A stretch of 36,126 nt of DNA from Planctomycetota bacterium. Its GTDB lineage: Bacteria > Planctomycetota > Uabimicrobiia > Uabimicrobiales > JABWCH01. Both the position numbers and the translations under genes were made by a program. Below, in pieces: positions 1 to 8,714 of this stretch (position 1 is its first letter; every line of letters starts with the position of its first letter). The notes below the pieces were generated by a model, which had not been told where the DNA came from, made no database searches, and was given only the letters and a program-made list of their open reading frames with translations. The DNA lies in contig JAGVGO010000118.1 in NCBI GenBank assembly GCA_020057085.1, positions 1 through 36,126 of the forward strand, given 5' to 3'.

Positions 1-321
1 GCCTCGCTTGCCGTGGCGCGACTTCTGGTATTCGCGGATGGCCAAAGACAGGCGCATGGCGGCATTTTTAGCGACCGAGGAGTAGAGCGATTTGACAAAG
101 CCATGCTGCTCTTTGATGCCAGGGATGAGGTTGCGTAGTCCGCGTTGGCTGTAAAGTGTCTTGCCGACAGAGGCATCCTGACTTTTGACAAACTCCTGGC
201 GCAACAGATTGGCCTGTTCCAGCAGATGGTTGTACAGCCAGTTGGCGATCCGCGACTGACTATCGAGTATCGCCGCTGTCCTCTCATCCACGTCCAGCCT
301 AAGTTTTACCGCCGATCTCAC
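1..321 (-). CDS. TnpB/OrfB-like (IS200/IS605-type) RNA-guided nuclease family protein, N-terminal part; truncated by window edge
   Basis: Reverse-strand frame with GTG start at 321 preceded by GGAGG: VRSAVKLRLDVDERTAAILDSQSRIANWLYNHLLEQANLLRQEFVKSQDASVGKTLYSQRGLRNLIPGIKEQHGFVKSLYSSVAKNAAMRLSLAIREYQKSRHGKRG; resembles the N-terminal helical region of TnpB/OrfB proteins. Not in the ORF track. Confidence 0.72.
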   Translation of the reverse strand, partial: MRSAVKLRLDVDERTAAILDSQSRIANWLYNHLLEQANLLRQEFVKSQDASVGKTLYSQRGLRNLIPGIKEQHGFVKSLYSSVAKNAAMRLSLAIREYQKSRHGKRG

Positions 322-365
322 GTGCTGCCTCCTGCAAATGCTTCATCACTTCTTTATTTTTGTGG

Positions 366-668
366 CTTCGACTGCCATATAACCGCCTTGCACAGGTAGA
401 CAGTGCCAGCAAAGGCAGCCGGGCCGATGCCATACAGCGATTTGCGCCGTATTACAACGGCATGTCTTCGGCGGCTCTTGCTGAACAAGGCCGAGCGCCG
501 ATCCGCGTCCTCATCTCCACCGATGTCCTCTCCGAAGGCTTGAACCTACAGGACGCCACGCGCATGATCAACTACGACATCCACTGGAATCCGGTGCGCC
601 TGATGCAACGCATCGGTCGAGTGGATCGGCGCATGAATCCGGAGATCGAAAAACGGCTCATCGCCACA
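366..668 (+). pseudogene. Fragment of SNF2/superfamily II helicase C-terminal domain
   Basis: ORF 360..740 contains VLISTDVLSEGLNLQDATRMINYDIHWNPVRLMQRIGRVDRRMNP (helicase motifs V and VI) but no N-terminal motifs I-III, and unrelated residues after about 668. Confidence 0.75.
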
Positions 669-707
669 CTGTTATTTTTGTATGGACATGCTCCAAAGAT
701 AATGTTA

Positions 708-743
708 ATATCAAAAATAAATGTATATTGTTATTTTTGATAT
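708..743. promoter_or_regulatory. Perfect 13-bp inverted repeat upstream of the AAA ATPase gene (candidate operator)
   Basis: ATATCAAAAATAA (708-720) / 10-nt spacer / TTATTTTTGATAT (731-743); a further half-site-like GTTATTTTTG at 671-680; ATG at 757. Confidence 0.5.
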
Positions 744-756
744 TTCGGAGACAGGT

Positions 757-1896
757 ATGAATCCATTTATTACCGGCTTTCCTGCGACTCCCAACGTGTT
801 TGTGGGGCGTGCCAGAGAAATAGAGTTTTTTCAGAAAGCTCTTGAACAGACGTGTACATCCAAGCCAGCTACGCCACAAAATACAGCAATCACAGGCGGG
901 TGGGGGATCGGTAAGACATCCTTGCTCAATAAGTGTCTGGCAATGGCTACGAATGCGCAGTGTCTGGTGGTGAAGACGACTTTAAGCCCTGAAAAATGTA
1001 AGAGTATGGAAGAATTCGCTATAAACACCATAGATGCGTTGCACCAAGCTATCTGGAAGCACGAAGAGATTTCCGCGAAAATAAAAAACCAGTTCTCGCA
1101 TTGGAAAATTGACGGGTTTCAACTCTTAGGAGTGCAAATTAAAAATAAGAAAGAAAATAGCAGTACGGCTTCCACCATCTTAACCAGAAAAATAGTGGAG
1201 TTCTGGGAATATTTGCGGAATACAGTGCCGGCCATTGTTTTGGCTTACGATGATTTGCAATATTTATCTCGATTTTGCCCGAATGGGCTTTACGATTTGC
1301 GAGCTATCTTCCAAGATACACGGGAAGCTGGTGTGCGAGCTATGCTCATGATTACGGGCGATACCTCTCTGTTCGCCAATATCAGAGGCATCAGCGAACC
1401 TTTGCTGCGTTTTTTTGAACAGATACAATTAGGACCATTTTGCGAACAAGAAGCCATAGAAGCTTTGCATCTGCCGTTAAAAATACACCAACTGAAATTG
1501 GTCTTCGAGAAAAAAGTAATGGATACTCTCTTTGAGAAAACGCAAAAACATCCGTATTTTCTCAATTTTCTGGCGCACGATTTGTTCGAGTATAAAAGCA
1601 GCGGTAGGGTTACGTTGCCTTTGTTCCAACGCGTTTTCCGAAACATTCTGGAGCATCTTGCGGCGGTCAGATTTTTGAATGATATTGCTATTACCAGTGA
1701 AACAGAACGAGAGTTGCTGTATAATTTTTGTCAAAAAGAAACCTTAAGCAGTAAAGATGTTGAACATTTTACCAATCCTGGCTTACTTTTTAAAAGGCTC
1801 GAAGAAAAAAGTTTGCTGATCAAAATCAGAAGAGGTTACTATCAAATTTATCATCCTTTATTTCGTGAATATCTCTTGTCAACAGGGCGTATCTAA
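757..1896 (+). CDS. AAA/STAND-type ATPase (AAA_16/archaeal-ATPase-like) with C-terminal winged-helix-like tail
   Basis: MNPFITGFPATPNVFVGRAREIEFF; Walker A GGWGIGKTS; Walker B-like AIVLAYDDLQ; ATG at 757 after GGAGACAGGT. Confidence 0.75.
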   Translation: MNPFITGFPATPNVFVGRAREIEFFQKALEQTCTSKPATPQNTAITGGWGIGKTSLLNKCLAMATNAQCLVVKTTLSPEKCKSMEEFAINTIDALHQAIWKHEEISAKIKNQFSHWKIDGFQLLGVQIKNKKENSSTASTILTRKIVEFWEYLRNTVPAIVLAYDDLQYLSRFCPNGLYDLRAIFQDTREAGVRAMLMITGDTSLFANIRGISEPLLRFFEQIQLGPFCEQEAIEALHLPLKIHQLKLVFEKKVMDTLFEKTQKHPYFLNFLAHDLFEYKSSGRVTLPLFQRVFRNILEHLAAVRFLNDIAITSETERELLYNFCQKETLSSKDVEHFTNPGLLFKRLEEKSLLIKIRRGYYQIYHPLFREYLLSTGRI

Positions 1897-1955
1897 CAAT
1901 TCGGGGGGATGGTTGCCGTGCACCTTCAGGGCGTGGGTCTGGTGAATGCCATTTA

Positions 1956-2025
1956 CCCAGGGCTTGCCGCAGGCAGAGCCTGCTATCGCCCTGGGCTATA
2001 ACAATTCGCGCCGTTGGCGCTGAAT
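1956..2025 (+). repeat. Intergenic double-hairpin element, copy 1
   Basis: CCCAGGGC-ttgcc-GCAGGC-aga-GCCTGC-tatc-GCCCTGGG (1956-1995), linker CTATAACAATTC, then GCGCC-GTT-GGCGC. Confidence 0.6.
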
Positions 2026-2052
2026 CAAAAAACCTTGCTAGGCAGGATTATG

Positions 2053-2100
2053 GGATAGGCTATCCTGGCAATCCTGACATCCTTCCGCTCATCGTGGTTC
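2053..2100. repeat. 48-bp direct repeat, copy 1, with internal near-palindrome GGATAGgCTATCC
   Basis: ggataggctatcctggcaatcctgacatccttccgctcatcgtggttc; 46/48 identical to 2737-2784. Confidence 0.85.
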
Positions 2101-2180
2101 TGACTAGCCGCGTTTGCAACTCCCGGTAAACGGGTGTATACTTGGGAAAAAGAGTATTGAGTTTGAGAAAGGCAGGTTGC

Positions 2181-2396
2181 ATGAGTACCAAAGAATTAAT
2201 CTTCAAAGAGATTGAGCAAATCCCGGAGCCATATCTGGAAACTGTGTTGAAGATGGTGCAGAACTTCAGACAGCATAAGGTGAGAATGTTTAAAGGGCGG
2301 CCCATATTGCGCAAAGAAGATATCAATGAAAAGACCTGGCCGTACCCACCGGAGCCGGATGGTGAAGAAATTTGGAGGGAGCTCAATCAGGAATGA
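2181..2396 (+). CDS. Small putative antitoxin paired with PemK-like toxin
   Basis: 71 aa MSTKELIFKEIEQIPEPYLETVLKMVQNFRQ...; stop overlaps the toxin start (ATGA at 2393-2396). Confidence 0.55.
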   Translation: MSTKELIFKEIEQIPEPYLETVLKMVQNFRQHKVRMFKGRPILRKEDINEKTWPYPPEPDGEEIWRELNQE

Positions 2397-2722
2397 ACCC
2401 TCAACCCAAAGATATCTACATAATGCAGGTAACGGTGGGCTATAGCACCTATCCACGTCCATGTGTGATTATTGAGGTAATAGGAGATTTGGTAACTGTC
2501 GTCCCTCTCTCTTCTGCTTTAGACTTATACAATCCTGTAACCGATTTTATGATTGAAAATACCCATCCTGACTTTATTGCTACCGGTTTGCAGCGAACTT
2601 CGTATGTCTCAGGGCAATACTCTTTCGCTGTCCCGGCAGCCGATCTCAGTAAAAAGAGGAGAGGTTGTCTCAGTGGAGAATTGGGCAAAGCATTTGACGA
2701 ATGGATGGAAGACATAGCATGA
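2393..2722 (+). CDS. PemK/MazF-family toxin-like protein
   Basis: 109 aa; PRPCVIIEVIGDLVTVVPLSSA...TGLQRTSYVSGQYSFAVPAADLSKKRRGCLS resembles the PemK/MazF fold pattern; 4-bp overlap with upstream small ORF. Confidence 0.6.
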   Translation: MNPQPKDIYIMQVTVGYSTYPRPCVIIEVIGDLVTVVPLSSALDLYNPVTDFMIENTHPDFIATGLQRTSYVSGQYSFAVPAADLSKKRRGCLSGELGKAFDEWMEDIA

Positions 2723-2736
2723 GAAACAACGCACTA

Positions 2737-2784
2737 GGATAGGCTATCCTGGCCATCCTGACATCCTTCCACTCATCGTGGTTC
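2737..2784. repeat. 48-bp direct repeat, copy 2
   Basis: ggataggctatcctggccatcctgacatccttccactcatcgtggttc; two mismatches from copy 1. Confidence 0.85.
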
Positions 2785-2842
2785 AGATGGTTGGGCAATG
2801 TTCTGGAAAATTGATGTGATCGGTGAAATATGAAGGTAGCAC

Positions 2843-4966
2843 ATGGGCACTGAAGATATCATCAAAATTTTTATTTTCTTGCTGGGCAGTACGCTGCAGA
2901 TTGCCACATTGATCTTGATGGCAAAACGCAAGGGCAACAAGAAACGCGAAATCATGTTCGCTTTTTTTACCTTCAGTGTATTTTGCTGGAGTTTCGGTAT
3001 TTTCACTTCTCTTTTCTGTGGCTATCTGTACCGCGAAGTGAACATCGTCGAGCAACATTTCGGCACAATCGCCATTTACAGTTTCCCTGTCATCTTCCCG
3101 CTTCTGGCGCATTCTCTTCTCAACTTCATCGCAAGCAAATACAATCAGCCACGCAAGATTATCAAATACCCTACGCTTCTGCTCATTTACCTGCCTACTC
3201 TGATGTTTATCCATCCCCTATCCAGATCGCTCAAGGAACCTTTCCCCATTCTCGAACGGCTGCAAAATTTTATCGCTTCCGATTCGCTGTTTCTCGTATG
3301 GCAGTTTGCCCTGCTTACCATAGCCTGGTACATGATTGTGCATCTGTGCCGTCAGGTGGAAGTGCCAGAAGAAAGACGTTCTCTCGGCATGGTTGGCTGG
3401 GGCATTACAGTACTGCTCACCATCTATTTTTTTACTTTCGTCCTGCAAGGTCGTTTTTTATACGCTGTTGGCCCTTATCTCGTGCTAGGCACCGAAGCAA
3501 TCACCTGTCTCATTCCACCACTCTTTGCCTACTATCTCTATTGCTATAACTACATGGAATATTTGCTCAAACGCAGTCTGATCTACTGTGTGCTGGGAAT
3601 TTTCGTCATCTCCTTTTACCTCTCTGTCATACGCCCTATGGGTGAAGCATGGGAAAAAAAGTTTCAGATCAACTTTCGTATGATAGAAGGTATTCTGGTG
3701 ATGGGACTTGTTTTTTTCTTCGACCCACTCAAAAAAAGTTTGCACGAACTGAGCAACCGTATTTTCTTCAGCGAACGGCAATACTATCGCACGGTGTTCA
3801 GCGAAATATCTACCGTCATCAATCAATCCAGCTACATGGATGTCACTACGTTGCTCACTTATGTCGCAAGCACCATCAGTCGTGCCATGAAAATACGCGA
3901 AGTGACGTTCATGTTCTTTAAGGGAGAGAAAGAAAACCGCAAGCTCGAGGAAACCACTGCCAACATTACATTGAGCGACCTGGGAAACATCGTGAGTCAC
4001 ATCGAAAAACGGCGGATGCAAGTTCTCAATATCTACGATTTGGGCGAAGACGATACGGAAGTGTTGCGAGAGATGAGAAAGATTCGCGTGTTTACCATCA
4101 TTCCCATCTACAACGAAGGCTCTTTGATCGGTCTCCTCAACCTGGGACGGCGCATCATCCGTCACCAATTGCTAGCCGAGGAAGAGGAAATGCTGCTCAT
4201 TCTCATCAACCAGATCGTTACTGCGCTGGAAAATACCAGACTGGCGCGTGAAAAATTTGCCATCGAGCGCAGGATGTACGAGAATGAAAAGTTGTCCTCT
4301 CTTGGCCGCCTGTCCGCCAGCATCGCGCACGAGGTGAAAAATCCGTTGTCCTCTATCAAGACCATCGCTCAGGTAATGAAAGAAGAGATATCATCAGATG
4401 ACCCAAACCATGAAGGGCTTACTTTGATTGTCGAAGAGGTGAACCGCCTGTCGCGTGTGGTCAAACAACTCTTGCTGTTTGCTCGTCCCTACAACCGCGC
4501 ACTGACGCGCGTGAATATGAGTGAGGTATTGCACAATGTGTTGTTGCTGCTGCGCCATGAAGCGGAGCGCAACAATGTGGTTATCAAAAATATGTTCGAG
4601 CAGGAATTGTGGCTGGTATCGGATCGTGATGCGTTAAGCGAAATTTTTTTCAACTTGCTCCACAACAGCATCCAGGCAATGCCGCAGGGCGGTGAGGTAA
4701 CAATCTGCTACGGTACGGAAGCCAACGAAGAAAAAGGCGAAGCTGCCACACTGAAAATCCGTGTGGCCGACACCGGCCCCGGTATCGCACCTGCCGACCG
4801 CGACAAAATTTTCGCGCCCTTCTATACCACCAAGCAGACCGGCACCGGACTTGGTTTAGCGATTGTCCGGGACAGGGTGCAAAAGCTGAACGGTAAAATC
4901 ATCCTTGCCGACGATTACCCGGGGGCGGTATTCGAAATCTTTTTTCCCATGCCGTCAGGGGCATAG
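2843..4966 (+). CDS. Membrane sensor histidine kinase (N-terminal multi-TM, GAF-like, HisKA, HATPase_c)
   Basis: Hydrophobic N-terminus; H-box SASIAHEVKNPLSSIKT; N box NLLHNSIQAMPQGG; G boxes DTGPGIAPADRDKIFAPFYTTKQTGTGLGLAIV. Confidence 0.92.
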   Translation: MGTEDIIKIFIFLLGSTLQIATLILMAKRKGNKKREIMFAFFTFSVFCWSFGIFTSLFCGYLYREVNIVEQHFGTIAIYSFPVIFPLLAHSLLNFIASKYNQPRKIIKYPTLLLIYLPTLMFIHPLSRSLKEPFPILERLQNFIASDSLFLVWQFALLTIAWYMIVHLCRQVEVPEERRSLGMVGWGITVLLTIYFFTFVLQGRFLYAVGPYLVLGTEAITCLIPPLFAYYLYCYNYMEYLLKRSLIYCVLGIFVISFYLSVIRPMGEAWEKKFQINFRMIEGILVMGLVFFFDPLKKSLHELSNRIFFSERQYYRTVFSEISTVINQSSYMDVTTLLTYVASTISRAMKIREVTFMFFKGEKENRKLEETTANITLSDLGNIVSHIEKRRMQVLNIYDLGEDDTEVLREMRKIRVFTIIPIYNEGSLIGLLNLGRRIIRHQLLAEEEEMLLILINQIVTALENTRLAREKFAIERRMYENEKLSSLGRLSASIAHEVKNPLSSIKTIAQVMKEEISSDDPNHEGLTLIVEEVNRLSRVVKQLLLFARPYNRALTRVNMSEVLHNVLLLLRHEAERNNVVIKNMFEQELWLVSDRDALSEIFFNLLHNSIQAMPQGGEVTICYGTEANEEKGEAATLKIRVADTGPGIAPADRDKIFAPFYTTKQTGTGLGLAIVRDRVQKLNGKIILADDYPGAVFEIFFPMPSGA

Positions 4967-4987
4967 AATAAGCCGGGACGATAGTCC

Positions 4988-6706
4988 TTACCTGAGAGCC
5001 ACCACCTCTTCGTTCAGGTATTCGAGCGCCGCCTCATGTGTCTGGCAGGCAAGCACGCGGCGTGCCACCTCGGCTGCGTGGTATCTGGTGAAGCGACGGA
5101 TCACATCCTTGATTTCCGGGATCATAGCCGGCGACATGCTGAATTCTCGCAACCCAAGCCCCACCATCGGGATGAGATAACAAATCTCGCTCGACATCTC
5201 GCCACACACACACACCTTGACATGGTTGGCTCGCGCCACCTCCACCACCCGCTGCATCAGGCGGAAAATGGCCGGATGTCCAGGTTTGTAGAGATGCGCC
5301 ACTCGCTCGTTAATGCGGTCAACCGCTAGAGTGTATTGGATGAGGTCATTGGTGCCGATGGAAAAGAAGTTCACTTCCCGCGCCAGAATGTCGCAAATAA
5401 TCGCCGCCGAGGGAATTTCGATCATGATACCTACTTTGATGTTGTGGTTGAAGGGAATGTTCTCTCGCGCCAATTCGGCTTTCACTTCGGCGAGTATAGC
5501 TTTAGCCTGCAGCACCTCTTCCAGAGAGGAAATCATGGGAAACATGACATCAATATCACCAAGCGCCGACGCACGTAGAATGGCGCGTAACTGGGCGCGA
5601 AACACATCCATTTTTTCAAAGCAAAGGCGGATCGAGCGGCAGCCGAGAAACGGATTTTGCTCGTTAAGTTCCTCGCCGCCCATTTTATCCGCACCCAGAT
5701 CGAAAGTACGAATCACCAGCTTGTGTCCCTGCAGATCGCTGATCGCCTGGCGGTAAATCTCGAACTGCACCTCTTCCCTGGGATCAGGGTGGGAAACATA
5801 GATGAATTCGGTGCGGTAAAGCCCGATACCAGCGGCACCATTGTCAATGGCGATCTTCACTTCGGTGTGGTCTTCGATGTTGGCACGTAAGGTGATACTG
5901 AATCCGTCTACGGTTTCGGTCGGCAAATGGCGGAGGCGGAAGATCTTTGTTTTGCGTACCGTCTGCTGGTGCTGGATTTCGCTGTAATGTGACAGAGTCG
6001 CCGTATCCGGCTGGATGATGAGAGAACCTTCGAAGCCGTCAACGATCACCGTGTCGCCACTACAGACATCCGTGGAGCAATTGCCGAGTGCCACTACTGC
6101 AGGGATGCCACGGGTACGCGCCACGATGGCAGTGTGGGAAGTGCGCCCGCCGCGGTCAATGGCAAAACCGAGAACTGTGTCGAGTGGCAGGAGAGCCGTT
6201 TGTGAAGGGGTAAGATCGCGGGCAATGAGAATCACCGGTTTTTGCTGGCTTGGTATGTCCTCTGGCTGTCCGCCCAAAAGATGTCGCAGCAGCCGGTGTT
6301 CGATGTCTTCCAGATCACTCAACATGCGACTGGCATATTCGTTTTTCAACACCTTGAGCTTGCGCCGATGCCACCACATCACATTATAGACCGCGTATTC
6401 GGCGGTGTAAAACGAATTTTCGATACGGTCCATCACCTCGTGTTCGATGCTTGCGTCTTCGATGATGAGGCGATGCCCCTGGAAAATGACGGAGATGTCT
6501 TTGCTGTGGGCAGTGGATTGTTCGATGGCTGCCAATTCGTCAATGGCACTCTGTATGGCATGGCGATAGCGGTCTTTTTCGGTTTGGATGGCGGCAGGCT
6601 CCTGCGGGATGAATCTTTTGAGGATACGATAGGCTTTGGAGGTGAGAACAAAAGCTTCGCCAATGGCAATACCGCCAAACACGGGAATGCCCTTTTTGGT
6701 TTCCAT
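4988..6706 (-). CDS. ptsI: PTS enzyme I (phosphoenolpyruvate-protein phosphotransferase)
   Basis: GGRTSHTAIVARTRGIPAVVALG active-site His region; GAAGIGLYRTEFIY; FSIGTNDLIQYTLAVDR; ATG at 6706 preceded by AGGAAA. Confidence 0.95.
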   Translation of the reverse strand: METKKGIPVFGGIAIGEAFVLTSKAYRILKRFIPQEPAAIQTEKDRYRHAIQSAIDELAAIEQSTAHSKDISVIFQGHRLIIEDASIEHEVMDRIENSFYTAEYAVYNVMWWHRRKLKVLKNEYASRMLSDLEDIEHRLLRHLLGGQPEDIPSQQKPVILIARDLTPSQTALLPLDTVLGFAIDRGGRTSHTAIVARTRGIPAVVALGNCSTDVCSGDTVIVDGFEGSLIIQPDTATLSHYSEIQHQQTVRKTKIFRLRHLPTETVDGFSITLRANIEDHTEVKIAIDNGAAGIGLYRTEFIYVSHPDPREEVQFEIYRQAISDLQGHKLVIRTFDLGADKMGGEELNEQNPFLGCRSIRLCFEKMDVFRAQLRAILRASALGDIDVMFPMISSLEEVLQAKAILAEVKAELARENIPFNHNIKVGIMIEIPSAAIICDILAREVNFFSIGTNDLIQYTLAVDRINERVAHLYKPGHPAIFRLMQRVVEVARANHVKVCVCGEMSSEICYLIPMVGLGLREFSMSPAMIPEIKDVIRRFTRYHAAEVARRVLACQTHEAALEYLNEEVVALR

Positions 6707-6723
6707 ATTGTTTCCTGTCAATG

Positions 6724-7014
6724 TCAGTAGGTGGTTTTCGGGATCGCTTCTTCGTCGCTGTATTCGCGAAAAAAACGCACCAGCGCATCCGTCGCTTCTA
6801 CTGCATCCCAGCCATCGGCAACTATCTTTATGCGATCGCCTAACGGGGCAAACAATGTGATGATCTGGATAACACTTTTGGCATCACAAGATTCGTTATC
6901 TTTAACAAGCCTCACCTGGCAGGAAAATTTACGCAACAATTTGGCAATATGCGTAGCCGGACGGATATGCAGTCCCAATACCCAATTGACCGTTACTTCC
7001 CGTATTATTTGCAT
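6724..7014 (-). CDS. ptsH: HPr family phosphocarrier protein
   Basis: MQIIREVTVNWVLGLHIRPATHIAKLL (phospho-His motif GLHIRPA), CDAKSVIQIITLFAPLGD with a Ser at the HprK-type position. Confidence 0.88.
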   Translation of the reverse strand: MQIIREVTVNWVLGLHIRPATHIAKLLRKFSCQVRLVKDNESCDAKSVIQIITLFAPLGDRIKIVADGWDAVEATDALVRFFREYSDEEAIPKTTY

Positions 7015-7082
7015 AACAGCCCATGCGGGGCTGCTCCTTACCACCGCAAGCAGCAGCCGCCGAGTTTTACAGCGACTTATAT

Positions 7083-7445
7083 TTATTCGTGCTCTTTTTC
7101 CTCTTCGTGGCCGTCCAATTCTTCTCTAAGTTCTACAGGTTGTTGTTTCTTGACATGATGGCTCTTTACTTTGTCTTTGAGTTTACGAAGCTGTCGTTCC
7201 ACTTTGTCACTTGCCTGATCTATCGCCGAAAACCAATCCGCCGACTGCGCAGTACCCATCATAGGTGTGCCGCCCTTTTCAGGCGAAACCATGATTTCAA
7301 CGCAATAATTTTCCGCTTCTTTATCCATGATAACTTCGAGTATTCTGAGTCGGGAGAATTTTCCCAGCTTCTCGGCCTTCTGTGTCGCATACTGTTTGGT
7401 CTGGTCGGGAATACTGGTGTGTCTCGTGCTGATGATGATGTTCAT
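7083..7445 (-). CDS. hpf: Ribosome hibernation promoting factor (HPF/RaiA/YfiA family)
   Basis: MNIIISTRHTSIPDQTKQYATQKAEKLGKFSRLRILEVIMDKE...DWFSAIDQASDKVERQLRKLKDK: typical HPF pattern; next to ptsH/ptsI. Confidence 0.88.
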   Translation of the reverse strand: MNIIISTRHTSIPDQTKQYATQKAEKLGKFSRLRILEVIMDKEAENYCVEIMVSPEKGGTPMMGTAQSADWFSAIDQASDKVERQLRKLKDKVKSHHVKKQQPVELREELDGHEEEKEHE

Positions 7446-7665
7446 GAAATAAAACTGCCTTTCAAAATATGGACAAAAGTAGTCAAATTTTGATTTTCTG
7501 GTTACCCAGACACACCGCACGTTGAGGGCAACGTGTATGGCCCCTGCCGGGCAAGGAACCGCTAATGCGTTATTGTTCCTTAAATTATTTTGGTATCGGT
7601 TGCTATTGCAACCTCTGTCATAGCTCTTTCAGCCGATGAACAGATAGAAGATACCTAGTGACCAC

Positions 7666-7693
7666 ATCATACCATAAATTGTAATTTTTGCAA
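7666..7693 (-). promoter_or_regulatory. Candidate sigma70-type promoter for hpf-ptsH-ptsI
   Basis: Minus strand TTGCAA-N16-TATGAT, about 220 nt upstream of the hpf ATG. Confidence 0.4.
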
Positions 7694-7789
7694 TAGTGAT
7701 TTTTTGTGTTGCAAATACACTCAAAATTTACACTTTTAAAGTACATTTGTCTATAAATATCGGCACTTAACATTGCTCCTTCGTAATTT

Positions 7790-7820
7790 AAAAAAGGGAC
7801 AAAATCGGAGATTTTTTGTC
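7790..7820 (-). terminator. Candidate intrinsic terminator after the phosphoesterase gene
   Basis: Minus strand GACAAAAAATC-TCC-GATTTTGTC followed by CCTTTTTT, about 26 nt after the stop codon. Confidence 0.4.
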
Positions 7821-7845
7821 GTGAGCCGCTGACTTGGATACCTGT

Positions 7846-8619
7846 TTATGTCCCGAATTCCAAGCGATCTGCGTTACGATTGTCAAGCTGTGGAATTTTG
7901 CGGATTCTTTCCTGTGTTTTGATAAAATCGTAAGGAATGCGGTGATAACAGATTTCCTTGTCGTTGAACGTGACATAGCTCGCCCGATTATCCTTGTCGC
8001 GTGGCTGGCCGACCGATCCTACATTGCAAATGATTTTTTCATTGCTTTTGTGTTCCCAGACATAATCGAAATCCTGGATGTTAAACCACTGGCTGTTTTG
8101 CGTGATAATGCCTGGTGTATGCGTATGGCCGACAAAACAGATACGATCTACCTGTTCAAAAATCTCCTTGATTTTTTCGGGAACGTCACCGAACAGATCA
8201 TCGGTGTCCGATTTGAGAATGTATTCCATGGTCGGATCACGGGGAGAACCGTGTACGAACAAGCAATCGTCTTCGGTATAGGAAAGCGGCAAATTTTTCA
8301 ATATTTCCCAACGTGTACGTGTGTTGGACAGACTGCACCATGACGGCTTGAGCTGACGTCTGGTCCAATCTACTGCTTCTTTGGCGGCCGGATGGAAGCC
8401 AAAAGCTCCCGTCAACACAGCCTCTTCATGATTACCCAAAAGAATGAATTCGCAGACGCGAAAAGCCTCTTCCAAACACTGCACAGGATTTGGTCCATAC
8501 CCAATCACATCTCCGAGACAATAAATGGCCTCCACATTGCGCTGCTTGATGTCTTCGAGGACAGCGGTTAATGCCTCCAGATTGCCATGAATATCGGAGA
8601 TAATTGCTTTTTTCTGCAT
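7846..8619 (-). CDS. Metallophosphoesterase (YfcE/calcineurin-like)
   Basis: AIISDIHGNLEAL, YCLGDVIGYGPNP, LLGNHEEAV, VHGSPRDP, CFVGHTHTPG. Confidence 0.92.
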   Translation of the reverse strand: MQKKAIISDIHGNLEALTAVLEDIKQRNVEAIYCLGDVIGYGPNPVQCLEEAFRVCEFILLGNHEEAVLTGAFGFHPAAKEAVDWTRRQLKPSWCSLSNTRTRWEILKNLPLSYTEDDCLFVHGSPRDPTMEYILKSDTDDLFGDVPEKIKEIFEQVDRICFVGHTHTPGIITQNSQWFNIQDFDYVWEHKSNEKIICNVGSVGQPRDKDNRASYVTFNDKEICYHRIPYDFIKTQERIRKIPQLDNRNADRLEFGT

Positions 8620-8673
8620 AGTCCGATACCTTTCTCCTATGTCGCTGCAAAAAATAATGTTACATTAATTTCT

Positions 8674-8714
8674 AATCTCTGCAAAATTGTAGCCTTTATT
8701 CTTTTACAGCTCCT
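8674..8714 (-). repeat. GAGCTGTAAAA-type intergenic repeat, copy a
   Basis: Minus strand TAGGAGCTGTAAAAGAATAAAGGCTACAATTTTGCAGAGATT directly after the GT4 stop; matches 10093-10136. Confidence 0.6.

Noticed and set aside
145-399. 84-aa plus-strand ORF at the left end
   Set aside because: Mostly antisense to the TnpB-like frame, which has an RBS and family-like sequence.
2053-2784. Possible CRISPR from the 48-bp repeats
   Set aside because: Only two copies 684 bp apart with a TA module between; no spacer array.
3485-4168. 227-aa minus-strand ORF inside the histidine kinase gene
   Set aside because: Antisense shadow of a clearly coding frame; no recognisable domain.
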